From positions 1 to 34,655 of the forward strand of contig CAIRAW010000061.1 in assembly GCA_903876735.1 (NCBI GenBank): a DNA stretch of 34,655 nt, in the 5' to 3' direction. Made by a program: the position numbers and the translations under genes. The notes below the pieces were generated by a model that worked only from the letters and a program-made list of their open reading frames with translations, was not told where the DNA came from and did no database searches. The stretch's first letter is position 1. Each line of letters starts with the position of its first letter. The DNA comes from an uncultured beta proteobacterium. GTDB lineage: Bacteria > Pseudomonadota > Gammaproteobacteria > Burkholderiales > Burkholderiaceae_C. Positions 23,426-30,428 of this stretch are shown one piece after another.

Positions 23426-24259
23426 TCACCCCATGCGCCAGGCGCGCCACAGCAGCAGCGGAAAATCGAGCGTGCCCAGGCGCATGCGGTGGCGCCAGCT
23501 CTCGTGCTGGCGGGCCTCGATCTTGTCGAGTATGCGCAGGCCGCCTTGCACCACCAACCTCAGTTCCCAGCCGGCGCGCCCCGGGATGCGCAGCGCCAGC
23601 GCTGCGCCTTGTTGCATCAGGGCTCGCGCGTCCCTGACGTAGGCGCCGACCATTCTGGAAGCGTTGGCGCAGGGCCGGTCGCTCAGCAGATCAGCCGCCC
23701 GCACCGCGTGCGTTTGCATCGCTTGCACAGACGGATACCAGCGGCCACGCTGCAGATCGGGCAACAGGTCCTGCCAGAAATTGATCAGTTGCAGTGCGCT
23801 GCAGATCTGGTCGCTTTGTGCCAGTGAGACGGCGTCACTGATGCCGTAGAGGTGCAGCAACAGGCGCCCGACCGGATTGGCCGAGCGGGTGCAGTAGTCC
23901 AGCAGTTCGGTGTCGCTCGGGTAGCGCTGCGCGCTGGCGCTGTAGCGCACGTCCTGCTCGAAAGCGTCCAGCAGTTGTTCCAGCAGCGCAGGCGGCAGCG
24001 CAAAGTCCTGCAGCACGCGCTGCAGCGGGTCAAAAATCTGCGGCCAGCGTCCACTGTGCGCCTGCGCGCTGGCGCTGGCCCTCAGATCAGCGCGCAGTGC
24101 CGCCAGATCGGCCAGCCTTTGCTCAGGCGCAGCTTCGCCCTCATCGGCGATGTCGTCGGCGCTGCGGGCAAAGTGGTAGATGGCGGCGATGGCCGGGCGC
24201 AGCCGGGGCGGGCAAAGCCAGGAGGCAACCGGAAAGTTCTCGTAGTGGTCGATTTTCAC
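23426..24259 (-). CDS. hpnC: Hydroxysqualene synthase HpnC
   Basis: Converts presqualene diphosphate to hydroxysqualene; 277 residues of the squalene/phytoene synthase fold. The N-terminus DHYENFPVASWLCPPRLRP is typical of HpnC. Diphosphate-binding motifs are ARSADDIADE (31-40) and NFWQDLLPDLQRGRWY. The start codon is GTG. First gene of hpnCDE, divergent from the efflux operon across 102 bp. No squalene-hopene cyclase gene is in the window, so the final use of the squalene is not shown. Confidence 0.94.
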   Translation of the reverse strand: MKIDHYENFPVASWLCPPRLRPAIAAIYHFARSADDIADEGEAAPEQRLADLAALRADLRASASAQAHSGRWPQIFDPLQRVLQDFALPPALLEQLLDAFEQDVRYSASAQRYPSDTELLDYCTRSANPVGRLLLHLYGISDAVSLAQSDQICSALQLINFWQDLLPDLQRGRWYPSVQAMQTHAVRAADLLSDRPCANASRMVGAYVRDARALMQQGAALALRIPGRAGWELRLVVQGGLRILDKIEARQHESWRHRMRLGTLDFPLLLWRAWRMG

Positions 24260-24280
24260 AGGGCTTGAAGCTAACAGGAA

Positions 24281-24308
24281 TTGACAGCCAGGGCAAAGGA
24301 CTTAGAAT
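24281..24308 (+). promoter_or_regulatory. Sigma-70 promoter for the RND efflux operon
   Basis: A perfect TTGACA (24281-24286) and TAGAAT (24303-24308, 5 of 6 matches) with a 16-bp spacer. Predicted start is near 24315, about 47 bp before the adaptor ATG. The -10 runs into a strong palindrome at 24306-24331. Confidence 0.7.
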
Positions 24309-24331
24309 TAATAACCTTTCGGTCATTAATT
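24306..24331. promoter_or_regulatory. TetR-type operator palindrome on the efflux promoter
   Basis: Inverted repeat with 11-bp arms (AATTAATAACC at 24306-24316, GGTCATTAATT at 24321-24331), one mismatch and a TTTC centre. It covers the end of the -10 and the predicted start. Size, symmetry and the ACC-N4-GGT core resemble operators of TetR-family repressors that control RND pumps. No regulator gene is adjacent, so the repressor would act from elsewhere. Confidence 0.6.
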
Positions 24332-24361
24332 TGATTCTCCGTTCCTGAAACGAATGCTGCC

Positions 24362-25504
24362 ATGACGTCTGTCGATTCCCTCAAGTTATCCCGTGCCCTG
24401 ATTGTCGCCCTGAGTGCGCTGGTCTTGATTGGCTGCTCCAAACCGGCGCCGCCCGAAGAGCCGGTGCGCGCCGTCAAGGTGCTCACGGTCGGCGCGCAAA
24501 GCCTGCAGTCAGGCCTGGAGTTTGCGGGCGAAGTGCGAGCCCGCGTTGAATCGCGCCTTGGTTTTCGGGTTGCTGGCAAGATCACGCAGCGACTGGTTGA
24601 AGCCGGCCAGCATGTCAAGGCCGGGCAACTGCTGGCGCAGCTTGACCCGCAGGACTACCGCTTGGCCACCGATGCCGCCAAGGCGCAGGTCAACGCGGCC
24701 CAGGTCAATCGCGACCTGTCCGGCACCGAATTCAAACGTTACAAGGAACTCAAGGAACAGAACTTCATCAGCGGCGCCGAACTTGAGCGCCGTGAAGCCA
24801 CTTTGAAGGCGGCGCAGGCGCAACTGGAGCAGGCACAGGCCCAACTCACGGGCCAGAGCAACCAGGCGGCCTACACCCGGCTGCTGGCCGATGTCTCGGG
24901 TGTCGTCACCGCGGTCGATGCCGAAGTCGGCCAGGTTGTGGCCGCTGGCACACCGGTGCTGCGCATTGCACAGGACGGCGCGCGCGACCTGGTCTTTGCC
25001 GTGCCGGAAGACCGTGTCGCTCGACTCAAGCCCGGTTCTGCCGTGCGGGTGCGGCCCTGGTCGGGCGTCGCGGAGGTTACGGCGGTGGTGCGCGAGATAG
25101 CGGCCAGTGCCGACCCGGTAACGCGCACCTTTGCCGTCAAGGCCGCACTGCCCGCCGCCAGCACGCTGGCGCTGGGCAGCACGGTGACGGTGTTGCCGAA
25201 GGATCTTGAACGCACAGCGGCGCTGGTCATCAAGCTGCCCACCAGCGCCCTGTTTGAAAGCGCCAAGGCCAGCGCGGTCTGGGTGCTTGAGCCGGCCAGC
25301 ATGACGGTTCGCTTACAGCCGGTGCAGATTGCCAGCGTGGATGGCAACGAGGTGGTGATTGCCAGCGGTCTGCAGGCCGGCATGCAGGTGGTGTCGGCTG
25401 GGGTACACGTTTTGTCGCCGGCGCAAAAAGTGACGCTATGGCACGAGAAAGCGGCGCCTCCAGCGGCTGCTGCCAGCACGGCCAGCGCGCCGCTTGCGAA
25501 GTAA
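24362..25504 (+). CDS. RND efflux periplasmic adaptor (membrane fusion lipoprotein)
   Basis: Adaptor subunit of 380 residues joining an inner-membrane RND pump to an outer-membrane channel. A lipoprotein signal is visible, with lipobox LIGC and Cys25. The mature part has a barrel-sandwich/lipoyl first half (SRLGFRVAGKITQRLVEAGQHVKAGQLLAQLD), an alpha-hairpin (about 105-160, KELKEQNFISGAELERREATLKAAQAQLEQ), the lipoyl second half, and a beta-barrel ending in a proximal domain. The pump gene follows after 7 bp. No outer-membrane factor gene is in the window, so a shared TolC-like protein is probable. Confidence 0.9.
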   Translation: MTSVDSLKLSRALIVALSALVLIGCSKPAPPEEPVRAVKVLTVGAQSLQSGLEFAGEVRARVESRLGFRVAGKITQRLVEAGQHVKAGQLLAQLDPQDYRLATDAAKAQVNAAQVNRDLSGTEFKRYKELKEQNFISGAELERREATLKAAQAQLEQAQAQLTGQSNQAAYTRLLADVSGVVTAVDAEVGQVVAAGTPVLRIAQDGARDLVFAVPEDRVARLKPGSAVRVRPWSGVAEVTAVVREIAASADPVTRTFAVKAALPAASTLALGSTVTVLPKDLERTAALVIKLPTSALFESAKASAVWVLEPASMTVRLQPVQIASVDGNEVVIASGLQAGMQVVSAGVHVLSPAQKVTLWHEKAAPPAAAASTASAPLAK

Positions 25505-25511
25505 GCCGGCC

Positions 25512-28500
25512 ATGAGTGCAACCTCCGAAAAAGAGAGTTTCAATCTCTCGCGCTGGGCCCTTGAGCATGCGGCGCTGACCCGCTTCCTGATGCTGGTGCT
25601 GATGCTGTTGGGTTTGGTTTCCTACTTTCAGCTTGGGCAGGACGAAGACCCGCCCTTCACCTTTCGCGCGATGGTGGTGCGCGCACTCTGGCCCGGCGCT
25701 ACGGCGCAGCAGATGGCAGACCAGGTCACTGACAAGATTGAGCACACGCTGCAGGAAGTTCCCGGCGCCGACAAGATCCGCAGTTTTTCCAAACCAGGTG
25801 AAGCGACGATCATCTTCCAGGTGAAGGACTCAACGCGCGCGGCCGATGTGGCCAACATCTGGTACACGGTTCGCAAGAAGCTTGGTGACACGCGCATGAC
25901 GCTGCCCGCCGGCGTCCTCGGTCCGTTTTTCAATGACGAATTTGGTGACGTCTTTGGCGTCATCTACGCGCTCGAGTCCGATGGTTTTTCGGATGCCGAA
26001 GTCAAGACCTTTGCCGACGATGCACGCCAGCAACTGCTCAAAGTGCCCGATGTCAGCAAGGTTGAACTGTTCGGCGTGCAGGACGAGAAGCTGTTCATCA
26101 ATATTTCGCAAAAGCGTCTGGCCCAGCTCGGGCTCGACCTGAACCAGGTTCTGGCGCAACTGGCTCAGCAAAATGCCGTCGAGAGCGCCGGCGCCGTGCA
26201 GACAGCGCTTGACGTGGTGCAGTTGCGCGTGGCCGGCCAGTTTGAGGCGCTGGAACAATTGCGGGCGATGCCAATCCGCGGCAGCTCGGGCAGCCAGTTG
26301 CGCCTGGGTGACATTGCCCTGATCGAGCGCGGCTATGTCGACCCGCCCGCCGTCAAGGTGCGCCACCAGGGCAAGCAGGTGCTCGCACTCGGTGTTTCGA
26401 TGGCCAAGGGCGGCGACATCATCGTGCTGGGCAAGGCACTCAAGCTCGCCACCGAAGCCATTGGCAAACGCCTGCCCGCCGGCATGCGCCTGGTGCAGGT
26501 GCAGGACCAGCCCACCGCAGTGGCCAAATCGGTCAACGAGTTCGTCGCCGTGCTGATCGAAGCGGTTGTCATCGTGCTGGCAGTCAGCGTCATCAGCCTC
26601 GGGTTTCACCGGCGCCAGGGCAGCACGCGCTGGTTCAATCGTTACTACGTCGACATGCGGCCGGGCCTGGTTGTCGGCATCACGATTCCGCTGGTGCTGG
26701 CGCTGACGTTTCTGGGCATGCATTACTGGGGCATCGGGCTGCACAAGGTTTCGCTGGGCTCACTCATCATCGCCCTCGGTCTGCTGGTGGATGACGCCAT
26801 CATTGCCGTTGAGATGATGGTGCGCAAGATGGAGGAGGGCTACGACAAGGTGCGCGCCGCCACCTTCGCCTACGAGATCACGGCCATGCCCATGCTCACC
26901 GGCACCCTGATCACGGCGGTCGGCTTTTTGCCGATCGGCATCGCGCGCTCGACTGTTGGCGAATACACCTTCGCCATCTTCGGCGTCACCGTGCTGGCGC
27001 TGGTGCTGAGCTGGTGGGTGTCGGTCTACTTTGTGCCCTATCTGGGCACGCGCATCCTGAAGGTCAAGCCGCACGATGTGGGCGAGGCCTCGCACGAACT
27101 GTTTGACTCGCCTTTCTACAACCGTTTTCGCCGCAGCGTGAACTGGTGCGTGCAGCACCGCTGGCTCACGATCGGCGCCACGCTGCTGATCTTTGCACTG
27201 GGCATCGTCGGCCTCTCGCGGGTCCAGCAGCAGTTCTTTCCGGACTCCAGCCGGCCCGAGGTGCTGGTCGATGTCTGGTACCCCGAAGGCACCTCCTTTG
27301 CCGCCAATGAGGCCACAACCCGGCGCATCGAGGCGCGGCTGCTGCAGCAAAGCGGCGTCGAGAGCGTGACGGTCTGGGTCGGCTCCGGCGTGCCGCGTTT
27401 CTACCTGCCGCTCGACGCCATCTTTGCGCAAAGCAATGTTTCGCAGTTCATCGTCCTGCCCAAAGACCTGAAGCTGCGCGAGTCGCTGCGTCTGGCTTTG
27501 CCGATCCTGCTGGCGCAGGAATTTCCGGAGGCGCGCGCCCGCGTCAAGATCCTGCCCAACGGCCCGCCGGTGCCTTATCCGGTGCAATTTCGCGTGCTGG
27601 GCGACACTCCCTCGGTGCTGCGCGAGCGCGCCGACGAAGTCAAGGCTGTGCTGCGCGCGAGCAGCAATATGCGCGGCGTCAACGACAACTGGAACGAGTC
27701 CGTCAAGCACATCCGGCTCGAGGTCGACCAGAGCAAGGCGCGCGCGCTCGGCGTCACCAGCCAGTCGATCGCGCAGGCCACGCGCGTGCTGCTCGCCGGC
27801 AGCACCGTCGGCCAGTACCGCGAGGGCGACAAACTGATCGACATCGTGCTGCGCCAACCCCTCGACGAGCGCAAGGCCATCAGTGACCTTGCCAACGCCA
27901 ATCTGCCCACTGCCAGCGGGCGCTCGATTCCGCTGCTGCAGATCGCCAAGCCAGTGCTGGGCTGGGAGCCCGGCGTGCTGTGGCGCGAAGGGCGCGACTA
28001 CGCGATCACGGTGCAGGGCGACGTCACCGAAGGCCTGCAAGGCGCCACCGTGACGGCCGAATTGCTGCCGAAGTTGCGCGCGCTGGAAGCGCGCTGGAAA
28101 GCCGCCGGCCAAGCGGGTTACCGCATCGAGGTCGCCGGCGCCACCGAGGAAAGCTCCAAGGGCTCGGCCTCGATCGTCGCCGGCATCCCGATCATGCTGT
28201 TCATCACCTTCACGCTGCTGATGCTGCAACTGCACAGCTTTGGCCGCGCCATGCTGGTGTTCCTGACCGGGCCTCTGGGCATCGCCGGCGTCGCCGCCGC
28301 CCTGCTGCTGATGGGCCGTCCCTTCGGTTTTGTCGCGCTGCTGGGCGTGATCGCCCTGATGGGCATGATCCAGCGCAACTCGGTGATCCTGATCGACCAG
28401 ATCGAGCAGGACCGCGCCAACGGCGTGCCGGCCTGGGACGCCATCGTCGAGTCCGCCGTGCGACGCCTGCGCCCGATCGTGCTGACCGCTGCTGCCGCCG

Positions 28501-28661
28501 TGCTGGCCATGATTCCGCTGTCGCGCTCCGAGTTCTGGGGGCCGATGGCCGTTGCCATCATGGGTGGCCTGATCGTCGCCACCGTGCTCACGCTGCTGGC
28601 CTTGCCGGCCATGTACGCAGCCTGGTTTCGCGTCAAGCGGGAGACTGGCGCAGCAGGTTAA
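25512..28661 (+). CDS. RND family efflux pump
   Basis: Proton-driven inner-membrane pump of 1,049 residues, about 12 TM segments with two large periplasmic loops. The TM4 proton-relay Asp pair is at about 427-428 in ALGLLVDDAIIAVEM; the first TM is followed by GQDEDPPFTFRAMVVRALWPGA, the usual start of the porter domain. The second half has the matching MGMIQRNSVILIDQIE. ATG 25512 is preferred over a TTG at 25494 that lies within the adaptor gene. Substrate class (drug, solvent or other hydrophobe) cannot be read; the sequence does not show the charged TM residues typical of the heavy-metal subgroup. Confidence 0.92.
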   Translation: MSATSEKESFNLSRWALEHAALTRFLMLVLMLLGLVSYFQLGQDEDPPFTFRAMVVRALWPGATAQQMADQVTDKIEHTLQEVPGADKIRSFSKPGEATIIFQVKDSTRAADVANIWYTVRKKLGDTRMTLPAGVLGPFFNDEFGDVFGVIYALESDGFSDAEVKTFADDARQQLLKVPDVSKVELFGVQDEKLFINISQKRLAQLGLDLNQVLAQLAQQNAVESAGAVQTALDVVQLRVAGQFEALEQLRAMPIRGSSGSQLRLGDIALIERGYVDPPAVKVRHQGKQVLALGVSMAKGGDIIVLGKALKLATEAIGKRLPAGMRLVQVQDQPTAVAKSVNEFVAVLIEAVVIVLAVSVISLGFHRRQGSTRWFNRYYVDMRPGLVVGITIPLVLALTFLGMHYWGIGLHKVSLGSLIIALGLLVDDAIIAVEMMVRKMEEGYDKVRAATFAYEITAMPMLTGTLITAVGFLPIGIARSTVGEYTFAIFGVTVLALVLSWWVSVYFVPYLGTRILKVKPHDVGEASHELFDSPFYNRFRRSVNWCVQHRWLTIGATLLIFALGIVGLSRVQQQFFPDSSRPEVLVDVWYPEGTSFAANEATTRRIEARLLQQSGVESVTVWVGSGVPRFYLPLDAIFAQSNVSQFIVLPKDLKLRESLRLALPILLAQEFPEARARVKILPNGPPVPYPVQFRVLGDTPSVLRERADEVKAVLRASSNMRGVNDNWNESVKHIRLEVDQSKARALGVTSQSIAQATRVLLAGSTVGQYREGDKLIDIVLRQPLDERKAISDLANANLPTASGRSIPLLQIAKPVLGWEPGVLWREGRDYAITVQGDVTEGLQGATVTAELLPKLRALEARWKAAGQAGYRIEVAGATEESSKGSASIVAGIPIMLFITFTLLMLQLHSFGRAMLVFLTGPLGIAGVAAALLLMGRPFGFVALLGVIALMGMIQRNSVILIDQIEQDRANGVPAWDAIVESAVRRLRPIVLTAAAAVLAMIPLSRSEFWGPMAVAIMGGLIVATVLTLLALPAMYAAWFRVKRETGAAG

Positions 28662-28716
28662 AATTCGGCCAAACGAATTCATGGGGTGGTCTGTCGGATC
28701 GCCCTTTTCGTTTTTT

Positions 28717-28801
28717 GCGCGGGTGGCGGAATTGGTAGACGCACCTGGTTTAGGTCCAGACGCCGCAGGGCGTGCAGGTTCGATTCCTGTCCCGCGCACC
28801 A
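28717..28801 (+). tRNA. tRNA-Leu (anticodon UAG)
   Basis: 85-nt class II tRNA with encoded CCA. The 7-bp acceptor stem is GCGCGGG/CCCGCGC, D-loop GGTAGACGC, anticodon loop TTTAGGT with TAG at 28751-28753, a variable arm, and T-loop GGTTCGATTCC. It reads CUN leucine codons. Its 3' end is followed within 120 bp by an integrase remnant, so it was probably an island attachment site. No second copy of the 3' end was found to the right. Confidence 0.97.
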
Positions 28802-28825
28802 AGTGATCGTTTCAATTAGTCTCAT

Positions 28826-28868
28826 AACCCGTCAAAACTCGCCTTCTTCACTGGAGAGCGGGTTTTTT
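28826..28868 (+). terminator. Probable rho-independent terminator after tRNA-Leu
   Basis: Arms AACCCG (28826-28831) and CGGGTT (28859-28864) enclose a 27-nt loop, and the second arm runs into six T (28863-28868). The loop is long, so strength is uncertain. Confidence 0.5.
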
Positions 28869-28921
28869 ATTGCCTCAAGCCACTTCACGAAGTAGCATGA
28901 CATACCGCCAAAGGAGGCAAT

Positions 28922-29170
28922 ATGGCACTGACCGACGCCTTCGTGAAGTACACCAAGCCAACCGGCAAACCTGCGGGAGACAAGTATCGGGATGGTGGCG
29001 GGTATGTATCTGCTGATAAACACAAGTGGCAGATATTGGCCTATGGATTACCGATTCTCCGAAAAGCGCAAGAGGCTGGCGTTCGGCGTTTAACGCCGGC
29101 AATGGCGGATCATTGCCACCAGTACGCTAACGGTCACCCCTTCAATGACCGTCCGCTTTCCAATTGTTAA
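28922..29170 (+). pseudogene. P4-type tyrosine integrase, N-terminal remnant with frameshifts
   Basis: A perfect AAAGGAGG ribosome site (28910-28917) precedes an ATG whose product starts MALTDAFVKYTKPTGKPAGD, the N-terminal DNA-binding domain of P4-type tRNA integrases. An extra G near 29000 breaks the frame. The alternative frame then continues the family with GMYLLINTSGRYWPMDYRFS and EKRKRLAFGV until a stop near 29091, where a second shift of about +2 restores the first frame (TPAMADHC...). Nothing of the catalytic domain remains. Position and orientation directly downstream of tRNA-Leu are typical of island integrases. Confidence 0.85.
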
Positions 29171-29360
29171 CGCCACCCGCTGCTCAGGCTGTGGATGGTT
29201 TGTTGCCGCCTGTCACTTGAGGCTCTTTTCCTTGGAACGTCAAGGCTGGCGAAAGATTTCCATTCTGCACGATGGCCATCGTTGCAGCGGCTGTGAAAAG
29301 TGCGCCGCAAAATGCTTTGTCGATGCGATCCGCATCAAAGGCGCGAGTCCGGGTGGCTAG
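29145..29360 (+). CDS. Degenerate 4Fe-4S ferredoxin-like protein
   Basis: 71-residue product with two Cys clusters. The second is intact: C47-x2-C50-x2-C53-x3-C57. The first reads C13-x2-C16-x2-Phe19-x3-C23, so one expected Cys is Phe, and the usual Pro after each cluster is His24 and Phe58. One cubane cluster could form only incompletely, so the protein may bind a 3Fe-4S cluster or be non-functional. The start overlaps the integrase remnant by 26 bp, and no electron-transfer partner is nearby. It may be a pseudogene in early decay. Confidence 0.55.
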   Translation: MTVRFPIVNATRCSGCGWFVAACHLRLFSLERQGWRKISILHDGHRCSGCEKCAAKCFVDAIRIKGASPGG

Positions 29361-29390
29361 CGTATTTATGTCTGCGATCGGGAGAATTGT

Positions 29391-29771
29391 CCGAGTTGGT
29401 GGTCGGTAATTGAGCATAACGCCTTGGTTCGACAGGCGATGGAGTGTCTACTAACGTCATAGGGATGCCAGATCACACTTTCCGATGGGGCGCTAATGGC
29501 CTGCGACCAGATCCGACAAGGTAAGGCGCCAGACATCGTCCTCAGCGACTATCGATTGAATGACGGGTACGATGGTCTCAATGCAATACGCCTCGTGCGG
29601 GAAGTCGCTGGCGCACAAATCCCCGCTTGTTTGATCTGCGCGGATGCAAATGGAGATCTCGCGCACCAAGCACAGGCGGCAGTCTTGCATCTATTGCCAA
29701 AGTCAGTGGCCCCAACCAGATTACGCAGTCTGTTGTGGAGTCTGCATCCATCAAGAGCCGGGCGCACATAG
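29391..29771 (+). pseudogene. Receiver-domain fragment with an internal nonsense codon
   Basis: Reading in one frame from about 29391: SVIEHNALVRQAMECLLTS, then TAG at 29460-29462 where the family has Trp (TGG), then GCQITLSDGALMACDQI and IVLSDYRLNDGYDGLNAIRLVRE to the stop at 29771. This is a CheY-like receiver of the type found at the C-terminus of hybrid sensor kinases. Phospho-acceptor Asp (LSDYR) is kept, but the acidic pair reads E-H rather than E-D. The kinase part is missing. The 91-residue frame from ATG 29496 alone would lack strand 1. Related in sequence to the partial gene at the right edge of the window. Confidence 0.75.
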
Positions 29772-29840
29772 TCTATCCGGGCAAAAATACTCCTAAAGTT
29801 TCGTTGGTGGCCTCCGTAAACGGCAGTTTCGGATTCATCT

Positions 29841-30269
29841 ATGTCCACGAAACTTTGTCTTTTCTGTAGTCAACCATTTATTCCGTGCCCCCAAGTCCAG
29901 GCTCAAGCTTACTGTTCTTCGGCAGCGTGTCAGCGCGAACGAAAAGCTCGATGGCAGCGGGAAAAGCGCGCTACCGACCCCGATTACCTTGAAAACCAAG
30001 CCAGGGCACAGCGTGCATGGTTGGACCGCAGACCTCAGTATTGGAAAGAATACCGCGCAAGAGGTCGCGACCCCTCCACGAAGGCCATCAGTGAGCTTTC
30101 TCCAACTGCAAAGATGGACGAATCGCACTCCGCATTGAATCCTGTGAGTGGGCTGTACCTAATCACCTTTATTGAAGGTTCGCCACGACTACGGGATAGC
30201 GGTTGGTTAGCGGATATACGGCCCTATGAGAAACCACTGGGTGCAAAGAAGCCGCGTGCAAAGAGATGA
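29841..30269 (+). CDS. Hypothetical Cys-rich small protein upstream of the recombinase
   Basis: 142 residues, function not recognised. The N-terminus has a likely zinc-binding set (C6-x2-C9, C25-x4-C30) followed by a very basic helix (RERKARWQREKRA), suggesting nucleic-acid binding. The C-terminal half is low in recognisable features. No good ribosome site precedes the ATG. It lies 148 bp before the serine recombinase on the same strand and may be part of the same mobile module, perhaps a recombination accessory factor; that role is inference. Confidence 0.6.
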   Translation: MSTKLCLFCSQPFIPCPQVQAQAYCSSAACQRERKARWQREKRATDPDYLENQARAQRAWLDRRPQYWKEYRARGRDPSTKAISELSPTAKMDESHSALNPVSGLYLITFIEGSPRLRDSGWLADIRPYEKPLGAKKPRAKR

Positions 30270-30305
30270 CGTGCTGGCAAAAACTGGGCCGGTGGAATAC
30301 CTTCT

Positions 30306-30428
30306 ATGGGAATTTGCATCGATTGCATGGAGGCAAGACAGCCAGTCGGGCTAATCTTGCCAATCGAGCATGAACGATTCAAAGACGAACCTCAAGAAAC
30401 ATTCAAACTATTAAGCCATGCAAATTGA
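30306..30428 (+). CDS. Possible 40-residue protein overlapping the recombinase start
   Basis: ATG 30306 opens a short frame (MGICIDCMEARQPVGLILPI...) ending 11 bp inside the recombinase gene. A CxxC pair and a GGTGGA ribosome-like site are visible, and the overlap would couple it to the recombinase, which otherwise has no ribosome site of its own. A frame this short can occur by chance; it is kept as a candidate only. Confidence 0.3.
   Translation: MGICIDCMEARQPVGLILPIEHERFKDEPQETFKLLSHAN

Noticed and set aside
28671..28713. Terminator between the RND pump and tRNA-Leu
   Set aside because: AAACGAA and TTCGTTT could pair with T after, but the loop is about 29 nt and the stem AT-rich; too weak to annotate.
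26760..28802. 680-codon minus-strand frame opposite the RND pump
   Set aside because: No recognisable domain; it starts within the tRNA gene and is antisense to a well-conserved pump.
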